Source: Muribaculum sp. (GTDB taxonomy: Bacteria; Bacteroidota; Bacteroidia; Bacteroidales; Muribaculaceae). From it: a DNA stretch of 20,186 nt. Position numbers and translations under genes: made by a program. The notes beneath the pieces were generated by a model that made no database searches, was not told the origin of the DNA, and was given only the letters and a program-made list of their open reading frames with translations. Positions 1-7,600 of the stretch are shown piece after piece (position 1 is the first letter of the stretch; every line of letters starts with the position of its first letter). The stretch is from contig VSOZ01000042.1 in assembly GCA_009775095.1 (NCBI GenBank), positions 1 through 20,186 on the forward strand, read 5' to 3'.

Positions 1-2
1 TT

Positions 3-75
3 GCGGAAGTAGCTCAGTTGATAGAGCATCAGCCTTCCAAGCTGAGGGTCGCGAGTTTGAGCCTCGTCTTCCGCT
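3..75 (+). tRNA. tRNA-Gly (anticodon TCC)
   Basis: A full cloverleaf folds by hand. The acceptor stem pairs 3-9 with 68-74, the D stem pairs 12-15 with 24-27, the anticodon stem pairs 29-33 with 41-45, and the T stem pairs 51-55 with 63-67. The anticodon is TCC at 36-38, reading GGA and GGG glycine codons. The discriminator is T75 and no CCA tail is encoded. Odd point: the D loop has A at tRNA position 19 (window 21) where G is nearly universal, and the T loop has T at position 56 (window 58) where C is nearly universal. The two changes together keep a Watson-Crick elbow pair. It is the first of two tRNA genes ahead of tuf, as in the E. coli glyT-thrT-tufB order. Confidence 0.95.
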
Positions 76-87
76 CAAAGAAATATT

Positions 88-159
<72 letters not shown>

Positions 160-171
160 CAAGATTACGGC

Positions 172-199
172 CCACGAAAGCGGAACTACGCTTTCGCGG
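172..199 (+). other. Hairpin between tRNA-Thr and tuf
   Basis: CGAAAGCG (175-182) pairs perfectly with CGCTTTCG (189-196) around a 6-nt loop. Two more C-G pairs (172-173 with 198-199) extend it across one A-C mismatch. No T-run follows directly, so it does not look like an efficient intrinsic terminator. It may be a processing signal or a 5' stabiliser of tuf mRNA in the 93-nt leader. No Bacteroidales-type promoter motif was found in this gap. Confidence 0.5.
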
Positions 200-252
200 T
201 GTCTGTGTAAAAGAAGAAATTTTAATAATTACAACAAAATAACAAAACAGTT

Positions 253-1437
253 ATGGCTAAAGAGAAATTCGAAAGAACCAAACCGCATGTTAACATCGGT
301 ACTATCGGTCACGTTGACCATGGTAAGACTACTTTGACTGCCGCTATCACCAAAGTGCTTGCAGAAAAGGGTCTTTCTGAACTTAAGTCGTTCGACCAGA
401 TCGACAACGCTCCCGAGGAAAAAGAGCGTGGTATAACTATCAATACCTCTCACGTAGAGTATGAGACTGAGAAGCGTCACTATGCTCACGTAGACTGCCC
501 GGGACACGCCGACTACGTTAAGAACATGGTTACCGGTGCCGCTCAGATGGACGGTGCTATCATCGTGGTTGCTGCTACCGACGGTCCTATGCCCCAGACT
601 CGTGAGCACATCCTTCTTGCTCGTCAGGTGAACGTTCCCCGTATCGTTGTTTTCCTTAACAAGTGTGATATGGTTGACGATGAGGAGATGTTTGACCTCG
701 TTGAGATGGAAATGCGCGACCTTCTTTCGTCTTACGAATATGACGGCGACAATACTCCTATTATCCGTGGTTCTGCTCTTGGTGCTCTTAATGGTGAGCC
801 CCAGTGGGTTGAGAAGGTAATGGAGCTGATGAACGCTGTTGACGAGTGGATACCCCTGCCTCCCCGCGATATAGACAAACCTTTCTTGATGCCTGTTGAG
901 GACGTGTTCTCGATCACAGGTCGTGGTACAGTTGCTACCGGCCGTATCGAAACAGGTGTTGTTAAGGTTGGTGACGAAGTTCAGATCATGGGTCTTGGTG
1001 CAGACATGAAGTCGGTTGTTACCGGTGTTGAAATGTTCCGCAAGCTCCTCGATCAGGGTGAAGCCGGTGATAACGTAGGTCTTCTTCTCCGTGGTATCGA
1101 CAAGAAGGACATCAAGCGCGGTATGGTAATCTGCCATCCGGGTGTTGTTAAGCCTCACAGCAAGTTCAAGGCTTCTGTCTATATCTTGAAGAAAGAAGAG
1201 GGCGGTCGTCACACTCCGTTCCACAACCATTATCGTCCCCAGTTCTACATCCGTACTCTTGACGTAACCGGTGAGATCACTCTTCCCGAAGGTGTAGAAA
1301 TGGTAATGCCCGGTGACCACGTTGAGATCATCGTTGAGCTCATCAACCCGGTTGCTTGCGACGCAGGTCTTCGCTTCGCTATCCGTGAAGGTGGCCGCAC
1401 CGTTGGTTCCGGTCAGATCACTGAAATCCTCGACTAA
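253..1437 (+). CDS. tuf: Elongation factor Tu
   Basis: EF-Tu is the cytosolic GTPase that delivers aminoacyl-tRNA to the ribosomal A site. The 394-aa product has the usual family length and all GTPase signatures: GHVDHGKT at 19-26 (P-loop), DCPGHADY from residue 81 (G3, with the catalytic His at 85), NKCD at 136-139, and a SAL motif near 174. Beta-barrel domains 2 and 3 follow to the C-terminus. The ATG at 253 gives the standard N-terminus MAKEKFERTKPHVNIGTIG; the sequence before it is A-rich with no clear Shine-Dalgarno motif. It ends in tandem TAA TAA stops. It lies between tRNA-Thr and tRNA-Trp, so it is probably cut from a mixed tRNA-mRNA transcript. Codon use looks strongly biased, as expected for a very highly expressed gene. 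Long open frames on the opposite strand are shadows of this bias. Confidence 0.99.
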   Translation: MAKEKFERTKPHVNIGTIGHVDHGKTTLTAAITKVLAEKGLSELKSFDQIDNAPEEKERGITINTSHVEYETEKRHYAHVDCPGHADYVKNMVTGAAQMDGAIIVVAATDGPMPQTREHILLARQVNVPRIVVFLNKCDMVDDEEMFDLVEMEMRDLLSSYEYDGDNTPIIRGSALGALNGEPQWVEKVMELMNAVDEWIPLPPRDIDKPFLMPVEDVFSITGRGTVATGRIETGVVKVGDEVQIMGLGADMKSVVTGVEMFRKLLDQGEAGDNVGLLLRGIDKKDIKRGMVICHPGVVKPHSKFKASVYILKKEEGGRHTPFHNHYRPQFYIRTLDVTGEITLPEGVEMVMPGDHVEIIVELINPVACDAGLRFAIREGGRTVGSGQITEILD

Positions 1438-1449
1438 TAATCGACATAC

Positions 1450-1481
1450 ATCGCGCCTCGTCCACCAATGCGGGGCGCGAT
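1450..1481 (+). other. GC-rich hairpin between tuf and tRNA-Trp
   Basis: Bases 1450-1461 pair with 1470-1481 to give a 12-bp stem (two of the pairs are G-U) with an 8-nt loop. The core is ATCGCGCC / GGCGCGAT. It starts 12 nt after the tuf stop and ends 5 nt before tRNA-Trp. There is no T-run after it; the next bases are AATAA. It therefore reads better as an RNase processing or 3'-end stabilising structure for tuf mRNA than as a classic terminator. A weak terminator that lets part of transcription into tRNA-Trp-secE remains possible. Confidence 0.55.
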
Positions 1482-1486
1482 AATAA

Positions 1487-1559
1487 ACGGGATTAGCTCA
1501 GTTGGTAGAGCACCGGTCTCCAAAACCGGGTGTCGGGAGTTCGAGTCTCTCATCCCGTG
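1487..1559 (+). tRNA. tRNA-Trp (anticodon CCA)
   Basis: The cloverleaf has acceptor stem 1487-1493 with 1552-1558, D stem 1496-1499 with 1508-1511, anticodon stem 1513-1517 with 1525-1529, and T stem 1535-1539 with 1547-1551. The anticodon is CCA (1520-1522). G18-G19 and C56 are canonical here, unlike in the tRNA-Gly of this window. The discriminator is G1559 and no CCA tail is encoded. secE begins only 14 nt downstream. The tRNA-Trp-secE-nusG order is widespread in bacteria. Confidence 0.96.
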
Positions 1560-1573
1560 CAAAAATAAAAGAA

Positions 1574-1768
1574 ATGAAGAAATTAAAATTACTTACGGAT
1601 ATAGAGGAGTCTTATACCGAATTACGATATAAGACTTCTTGGCCTACCAAGAGTCAGTTGATCAAAAGCAGTTGCATTGTGTTGATAGCTTCCGTCATCA
1701 TAGCATTGATTATTCTTGTTTTTGATCAGATTATCAACTACTTCATGCACTTCATTTACGGTCTTTAA
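1574..1768 (+). CDS. secE: Preprotein translocase subunit SecE
   Basis: SecE is the small essential clamp subunit of the SecYEG channel in the inner membrane. The product is 64 aa, typical of the short single-TM SecE of many bacteria. An amphipathic N-terminal segment containing the family-typical YKTSWPT stretch (about residues 19-25) precedes one hydrophobic helix (about 33-56). I chose ATG 1574. The open frame extends upstream to an ATG at 1502, but that part lies inside tRNA-Trp and encodes nothing like SecE. Only 14 nt separate the tRNA 3' end from the start codon. nusG follows after 20 nt, as is usual for this pair. Confidence 0.95.
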   Translation: MKKLKLLTDIEESYTELRYKTSWPTKSQLIKSSCIVLIASVIIALIILVFDQIINYFMHFIYGL

Positions 1769-1788
1769 TACTTAATACGTAGTGCGCA

Positions 1789-2349
1789 ATGGCTGAAAGA
1801 AAAAAAGAATGGTATGTGCTTCGTGCCATATCAGGAAAAGAGGCTAAGGTTAAGGAACTTCTCGATGCTGCAATCAAGAATACCGACTTAGGCAACTACG
1901 TATCGCAAGTGTTGATTCCGACTGAGAAAGTAGTGACTACCCGTAACGGGAAGAGGGTTGTTAAAGAACGCAACCTTTATTCCGGTTATGTGTTTATTGA
2001 GGCTGATCTCCAAGGCGAAGTGATGCATGAACTTCGCAATACGACCAATGTGATAGACTTCCTCGGTGGACGAGGCAAAGGCAGTGCGCCGGAGCCCCTC
2101 CGTCAGAGCGAGGTTATGCGCATGTTGGGCGCTGCCGATGAGATCAATGAGGCTAACGATGACGGCTTTGGCGACTTCCTCGTCGGCGAGCATGTCAAAG
2201 TCACTTTCGGACCTTTCAGCGGTTTTAACGGCGAGATAGTTGATCTCGATCCCGAGAAACGTAAACTGAAAGTCGAAGTGAAAATATTCGGCCGCAGCAC
2301 ACCTCTCGAATTGGAGGCTTCGCAAGTAGAGCGAGAATTGGCGAAATAG
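1789..2349 (+). CDS. nusG: Transcription termination/antitermination protein NusG
   Basis: NusG binds the clamp region of RNA polymerase and, through its KOW domain, ribosomal S10 or Rho, so it coordinates elongation, pausing and coupling to translation. The 186-aa protein has an NGN domain (about residues 5-115; WYVLRAISGKE near the N-terminus, SGYVFIEA in the middle). A KOW domain follows from about residue 130 (VGEHVKVTFGPFSGFNGEI), then a basic strand and the usual C-terminal LEASQVE. The length is normal. The start at 1789 is 20 nt after secE; no Shine-Dalgarno motif is evident. It is followed by rplK after 58 nt. Confidence 0.97.
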   Translation: MAERKKEWYVLRAISGKEAKVKELLDAAIKNTDLGNYVSQVLIPTEKVVTTRNGKRVVKERNLYSGYVFIEADLQGEVMHELRNTTNVIDFLGGRGKGSAPEPLRQSEVMRMLGAADEINEANDDGFGDFLVGEHVKVTFGPFSGFNGEIVDLDPEKRKLKVEVKIFGRSTPLELEASQVERELAK

Positions 2350-2407
2350 TTGTTACGGACTGTTTTGTCTATTCCGACGTTTAACCCAACAAAATTTGTA
2401 TTAAGAA

Positions 2408-2851
2408 ATGGCTAAAGAAATTGCTGGACAGATCAAATTGCAGATTAAAGGTGGAGCAGCAAATCCATCGCCGCCAGTAGGTCCCGCACTGGGTTCTAAG
2501 GGCATCAACATCATGGAGTTTTGCAAGCAATTCAATGCCCGTACCCAAGACAAGGCAGGCAAGGTGCTTCCGGTCGTAATCACTTACTACACCGACAAGA
2601 GCTTTGACTTCATTGTTAAGACTCCCCCGGTAGCTATACAGCTTCTCGAGGTGGCCAAACTCAAAAGCGGTTCGGCCGAGCCTAACCGTAAGAAGGTGGC
2701 CGAGATCACTTGGGATCAGGTAAAGGTAATCGCTGAAGACAAAATGCCCGATTTGAACTGTTTTACTGTGGAATCGGCAATGCGCATGGTTGCCGGTACA
2801 GCCAGAAGCATGGGTATCACCGTAAAGGGAGCTTTCCCTGAAAATAACTAA
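2408..2851 (+). CDS. rplK: 50S ribosomal protein L11
   Basis: L11 binds the GTPase-associated region of 23S rRNA at the base of the L10-L12 stalk and takes part in factor-dependent GTP hydrolysis. The 147-aa length is standard. The N-terminal domain carries the conserved proline-rich segment PSPPVGPALG (20-29). The C-terminal rRNA-binding domain includes the stretch ending ESAMRMVAGTARSMGI. The 58-nt leader from nusG contains no strong hairpin and no convincing promoter by eye. In E. coli, L1 represses this unit through the L11 leader; I could not identify an L1 mimic site here. rplA starts 15 nt after the stop. Confidence 0.98.
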   Translation: MAKEIAGQIKLQIKGGAANPSPPVGPALGSKGINIMEFCKQFNARTQDKAGKVLPVVITYYTDKSFDFIVKTPPVAIQLLEVAKLKSGSAEPNRKKVAEITWDQVKVIAEDKMPDLNCFTVESAMRMVAGTARSMGITVKGAFPENN

Positions 2852-2866
2852 TAAACTTCAATTGAC

Positions 2867-3562
2867 ATGGGTAAACTTACTAAAAATCAAAAGTTGGCTT
2901 TACAGAAGATTGAAGCTGGGAAGGCTTACACTTTGGCTGAAGCGGCCGAAAAGGTAAAGGAAGTAACCTATACTAAGTTTGACGCTTCGCTTGATATCGA
3001 TGTACGTCTCGGCGTAGACCCCCGTAAAGCTAATCAAATGGTGCGTGGTGTTGTTACTCTTCCTCACGGTACCGGCAAGCAGACTACAGTGCTCGTGCTC
3101 TGTAATCCTGATGCTGAGGCTGCCGCCAAGGCTGCCGGAGCCGACTATGTAGGTCTTGACGAGTACATCGACAAGATCAAGGGTGGATGGACTGATGTTG
3201 ACGTGATCATCACTCAGCCGGCTATCATGGGTAAAATCGGTGCGCTCGGCCGTATCCTCGGTCCGCGCGGATTGATGCCTAACCCCAAAAGCGGTACTGT
3301 GACCAATGATGTGGCCAAGGCCGTTGAGGAGGTTAAGAAAGGTAAGATCGACTTCAAGGTTGACAAGAACGGTATCGTTCACTCGTCGATCGGTAAGGTG
3401 TCGTTCACTCCCGAGCAGATGAAAGAGAATGCTCGCGAGTTTATCAATACCTTGATCAAGCTTAAGCCCGCTACTGCTAAAGGCACCTATATTAAGAGTA
3501 TTTATCTTTCGAGCACTATGAGTCCCGGTATCAAGGTTGACTCTAAGTCAATCGATGCTTAA
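2867..3562 (+). CDS. rplA: 50S ribosomal protein L1
   Basis: L1 forms the mobile stalk near the E site that helps move deacylated tRNA, and in many bacteria it is also the translational repressor of the L11-L1 unit. The 231-aa product has the normal length. The signature LGPRGLMPNPKSGTV lies at residues 131-145, within the two-domain L1 fold. It follows rplK closely and precedes rplJ by only 21 nt. An L10-type regulatory leader, if present, would therefore have to overlap the 3' end of this gene. Confidence 0.98.
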   Translation: MGKLTKNQKLALQKIEAGKAYTLAEAAEKVKEVTYTKFDASLDIDVRLGVDPRKANQMVRGVVTLPHGTGKQTTVLVLCNPDAEAAAKAAGADYVGLDEYIDKIKGGWTDVDVIITQPAIMGKIGALGRILGPRGLMPNPKSGTVTNDVAKAVEEVKKGKIDFKVDKNGIVHSSIGKVSFTPEQMKENAREFINTLIKLKPATAKGTYIKSIYLSSTMSPGIKVDSKSIDA

Positions 3563-3583
3563 CCCCTTTAATGACTACGTAAA

Positions 3584-4111
3584 ATGAGAAAGGAAGATAA
3601 AGCAATTATTATAGATAAAATCGCTGACACGCTTAAACAGTACTCTTGTTTCTATCTGGTAGAGACCGCCGGTCTTAACGCCGAGAAAACAAGCGATCTG
3701 CGTCGTGCGTGCAACGCAGCCGATATAAAGCTCCTCGTAGTAAAGAATACTCTTCTTCACAAAGCTCTTGAAAAGATCGAAGGTGATTATTCCGAACTTT
3801 ATCCCTGCTTGGAAGGTGCTACATCCGTCATGTTTTCAAATGTTGGAAATGCTCCCGCCAAACTTATCAAGGATGTCCTCAAGAAAGACAAGGACGCTAC
3901 ACTTCCCCGCCTGAAGGCTGCTTATGTTGAAGAGACCGTATATGTCGGAGCCGATCAGCTCGACACTCTCGCAAGCATAAAGAGCAAGAACGAGCTCATC
4001 GCCGATGTTATCGCTCTTCTCCAGTCGCCCGCCAAGAATGTGGTTTCCGCTCTTACTTCAGGTGGCACCAAGCTCCACGGCATCCTCGAGACACTCTCCA
4101 ACAAAGAATAA
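3584..4111 (+). CDS. rplJ: 50S ribosomal protein L10
   Basis: L10 anchors the L7/L12 dimers to the ribosome as the base of the GTPase stalk. The product is 175 aa, close to the usual family length. The N-terminal rRNA-binding globular domain contains the family-typical LRRACNAADIKLLVVKNTLL stretch (about residues 39-58). The C-terminal helix that carries L12 dimers includes NVVSALTSGGTKLHGILETL. The start at 3584 lies 21 nt after rplA. rplL follows after 37 nt, the universal order. Confidence 0.97.
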   Translation: MRKEDKAIIIDKIADTLKQYSCFYLVETAGLNAEKTSDLRRACNAADIKLLVVKNTLLHKALEKIEGDYSELYPCLEGATSVMFSNVGNAPAKLIKDVLKKDKDATLPRLKAAYVEETVYVGADQLDTLASIKSKNELIADVIALLQSPAKNVVSALTSGGTKLHGILETLSNKE

Positions 4112-4148
4112 TTAAAACAGAAAAATAACTCAATTAAATCATACAAAA

Positions 4149-4523
4149 ATGGCAGATTTAAAAGCTTTTGCAGAACAATTAGTTAACCTCTCAGTAAAAG
4201 AAGTAAACGAACTTGCTCAAATCCTTAAGGACGAGTACGGCATCGAGCCCGCAGCCGCAGCTGTTGCTGTAGCAGCCGGTCCTGCAGCAGGTGCACCCGC
4301 CGCTGAAGAGAAGTCTTCTTTCGACGTTATTCTTAAATCAGCCGGCGCAAGCAAGCTTGCAGTCGTTAAGCTCGTTAAGGAACTCACAGGTCTTGGCTTG
4401 AAGGAAGCTAAGGAACTTGTTGACGGTGCTCCCAGCACAGTTAAGGAAGGTCTCGCCAAGGCTGACGCCGAAGGACTCAAAAAGCAGTTGGAAGAAGCTG
4501 GCGCTGAAGTTGAACTTAAATAA
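4149..4523 (+). CDS. rplL: 50S ribosomal protein L7/L12
   Basis: L7/L12 is the multicopy acidic stalk protein that recruits EF-Tu, EF-G and other factors. The 124-aa protein has the classic layout. The N-terminal dimerisation helix hairpin spans about 1-34, an Ala/Pro/Gly-rich flexible hinge about 35-55, and the compact C-terminal domain about 58-124 (FDVILKSAGASKLAVVKLVKE, then LGLKEAKELVDGAP). Its codon use is that of a very highly expressed gene. It is followed by a 103-nt gap holding a strong hairpin with a U-run before rpoB. Such a partial stop would let L12 be made in excess over RNA polymerase. Confidence 0.98.
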   Translation: MADLKAFAEQLVNLSVKEVNELAQILKDEYGIEPAAAAVAVAAGPAAGAPAAEEKSSFDVILKSAGASKLAVVKLVKELTGLGLKEAKELVDGAPSTVKEGLAKADAEGLKKQLEEAGAEVELK

Positions 4524-4546
4524 TATTGCCTGTTAATCAGGTAGAT

Positions 4547-4584
4547 AGGTTAAGAATCATATAACAATGATTCTTAACCTTTTT
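4547..4584 (+). terminator. Hairpin with U-run between rplL and rpoB (probable attenuator)
   Basis: AGGTTAAGAATCAT (4547-4560) pairs perfectly over 14 bp with ATGATTCTTAACCT (4567-4580) around the loop ATAACA, and a run of five T (4580-4584) follows. This has the form of an intrinsic terminator. rpoB and rpoC are essential and no obvious Bacteroidales promoter lies in the remaining 42 nt, so partial read-through is the natural reading. E. coli has an attenuator in the same place (known biology; the role here is inferred). The stem is AU-rich, which would suit incomplete termination. Confidence 0.72.
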
Positions 4585-4626
4585 GTGCTATAATTTAAGT
4601 TGAGTTTCTCTTAACGTTTTTTCTAA

Positions 4627-7600
4627 ATGTCAGTCTCTTTAACAAAACCACGTGTAAATTTTGCCTCGGTAAAGAACCCGCTTCCTTACCCTGATTTCCT
4701 CGAGGTGCAGTTGAAGTCTTTTCAGGACTTTCTACAGCTGGACACACCTCCTGAAAAAAGAAACAATGAGGGCTTGTACAAAGTGTTTGCAGAGAACTTT
4801 CCCATCGTGGACACCCGCAACAACTATGTGCTCGAATTCCTCGATTATTATATAGACCCTCCGCGCTATACTATCGAGGAGTGTCTGGAACGAGGTCTTA
4901 CTTACAGCGTTCCCTTGAAAGCCAAGTTGAAACTTTATTGTACCGATCCTGATCATGAGGATTTCGCCCCGAAGATTCAGGACGTATATCTTGGCCCGAT
5001 TCCTTATATGACTGCGCAAGGCACCTTTGTGATTAACGGAGCCGAGCGTGTTGTTGTATCCCAGTTGCACCGTTCCCCCGGTGTATTCTTCGGACAAAGT
5101 ACACATGCCAACGGTACCAAGTTGTACTCGGCACGTATCATACCGTTCCGTGGTTCTTGGATAGAGTTTGCTACTGACATCAACAATGTCATGTATGCAT
5201 ACATTGACCGCAAGAAAAAACTTCCCGTCACCACACTGCTTCGTGCCATAGGCCTTGAAAGCGATAAGGACATTATCGAGATTTTCGGCCTTGCCGAGGA
5301 GATCAAGGTCAACAAGACCAATCTTAAAAAAGCTGTGGGACGCAAGCTTGCTGCCCGTGTGCTTAAAACATGGGTGGAGGACTTCGTCGATGAAGATACC
5401 GGCGAGGTTGTGTCGATCGAGCGTAACCAAGTGGTTATCGACCGTGAGACCGTGCTTGAAGAGGATCAGATCGATGAGATAATCGAATCGGGCGCACAGA
5501 CTATACTTCTGCACAAGGAGGACGCCAACACCAGCGATTACTCGATCATATTCAACACTCTCCAGAAAGATACAAGTAACTCCGAAAAGGAGGCTATACA
5601 ATATATATACAGGCAGCTGCGCAACGCGGAGCCGCCGGATGATGCGTCGGCACGCGAAGTCATAACAAACCTTTTCTTCTCGGAGAAGCGCTATGACCTC
5701 GGCGAGGTGGGCCGTTACCGCATCAACAAAAAGCTCGGCCTGGGTACTTCTATGGATGTCAAGGTTCTTACAAAGGAGGACATCATCGCCATAATAAAGT
5801 ATCTTATCGAACTTATAAACTCCAAGACCGATGTCGATGATATCGACCATTTGAGCAACCGCCGTGTACGTACGGTGGGTGAGCAACTCTACAATCAGTT
5901 CGGTGTCGGCTTGGCCCGTATGTCACGTACCATACGCGAGCGTATGAATGTCCGCGACAACGAGGACTTTACTCCAATCGACTTGATCAACGCCAAGACT
6001 ATCTCGTCGGTGATCAACACGTTCTTCGGCACCAATGCCTTGTCGCAGTTCATGGACCAGACCAATCCCTTGGCCGAAATGACCCATAAACGTCGTATGT
6101 CGGCTCTCGGCCCCGGCGGTCTGTCGCGTGAGCGCGCCGGTTTCGAGGTGCGTGACGTGCACTATACCCACTATGGACGCCTTTGTCCTATCGAGACTCC
6201 TGAAGGTCCTAACATCGGTCTTATATCGTCGCTCTGCGTATACGCCAAAATCAATGACCTCGGCTTCATCGAAACTCCTTACCGCAAGGTGGAGGATGCC
6301 AAGGTCAACATCAACAATGATGAAGTTGTCTACCTGACCGCCGAAGTGGAGGAGGGACAGGTTATCGCACAGGGCAATGCGCCGCTTAATCCCGACGGTA
6401 CATTTGTACGCGACCGTGTGAAAGCGCGTCTTGACGCCGACTTCCCCATTGTCGCCCCCGGTGAAGTCAACCTTATGGATGTGTCGCCTACACAGATTGC
6501 TTCTATCGCCGCATCGCTTATTCCCTTCCTTGAGCATGACGACGCTAACCGTGCGTTGATGGGATCTAACATGATGCGTCAGGCAGTACCTTTGTTGCGT
6601 AGCGAGGCGCCTATTGTCGGTACAGGTCTCGAAGGCCAGCTTATACGCGACTCGCGTACTCAAATTACGGCTGAGGGTGAAGGTGTCATAGAGTTCGTTG
6701 ACGCTACAGTCATTCGTATCCGTTACGACCGTACTGAGGACGAAGAGTTTGTAGCATTTGAAGATTCTGTAAAAGAATATCATATACCGAAGTTCCGTAA
6801 GACCAACCAGAGCACTACCATTGACCTGCGTCCTATATGCGAGAAGGGTCAGCGTGTGACCGCCGGTCAGATCCTTACTGAAGGATATTCTACCGAAAAC
6901 GGCGAACTTGCTCTCGGACGTAACCTTAAAGTGGCGTTCATGCCTTGGAAGGGTTACAACTACGAGGACGCCATCGTGCTTAACGAGCGCGTGGTGCGTG
7001 AGGATATCCTTACTTCAGTGCACGTCGACGAGTATTCTCTCGAAGTACGTGAGACCAAGCGTGGTATGGAGGAACTCACAAGCGATATCCCCAATGTAAG
7101 CGAGGATGCCACAAAGGACCTCGACGAACGTGGTATAATACGCGTCGGCGCCCATGTTGAGCCCGGCGATATAATGATAGGTAAGATTACACCTAAAGGT
7201 GAGTCTGATCCTACTCCCGAAGAGAAACTGCTCCGTGCCATATTCGGCGACAAAGCCGGCGATGTGAAGGATGCTTCACTTAAAGCCACTCCCTCGCTGA
7301 AGGGCGTCGTGATAGGTACCAATCTCTTCTCGCGTGCCGCCAAGAAGAAAAAGACCAAGAGTGCCAACGCACAGCTTCCCAAACTCGATGAGGAGTATGA
7401 AGCAAAGCAGGCCGAGTTGATGGACGTTCTTGTCAACAAGCTCATGGTACTTACCGAAGGCAAGACCTCGCAGGGTGTCAAGGATTTCCTCGGTGCCGAT
7501 ATCATAGCAAAGGGTGCCAAGTTTACACCCTCCGCTCTGAAAGGCATCAATTATGACACAGTCAATCTGTCAAAGTGGACCAATGACGCTCATAAAAACG

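Noticed and set aside
229..1320. Long open frame opposite tuf (363 codons, - strand)
   Set aside because: It is fully antisense to tuf and produced by the strong codon bias of that gene. The translation resembles no protein family I recognise.
1502..1573. Upstream extension of secE from ATG 1502
   Set aside because: This part lies within tRNA-Trp and its spacer. The SecE homology begins at ATG 1574.
4589..4594. TATAAT before rpoB as an E. coli-type -10 promoter box
   Set aside because: Bacteroidales primary sigma uses a TAnnTTTG box and a -33 TTG. No partner element sits at the right distance, and AT-rich spacers produce TATAAT easily.
4732..5886. Long open frames opposite rpoB and rpoC (such as 4732-5886 and 9584-10606)
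   Set aside because: They are antisense shadows of highly expressed genes, with no recognisable domains or start signals.
5992..6120. Possible rifampicin-resistance allele in rpoB
   Set aside because: The main resistance positions (D477, H487, S492) are wild type. A483 is a conservative difference that is likely lineage-specific.
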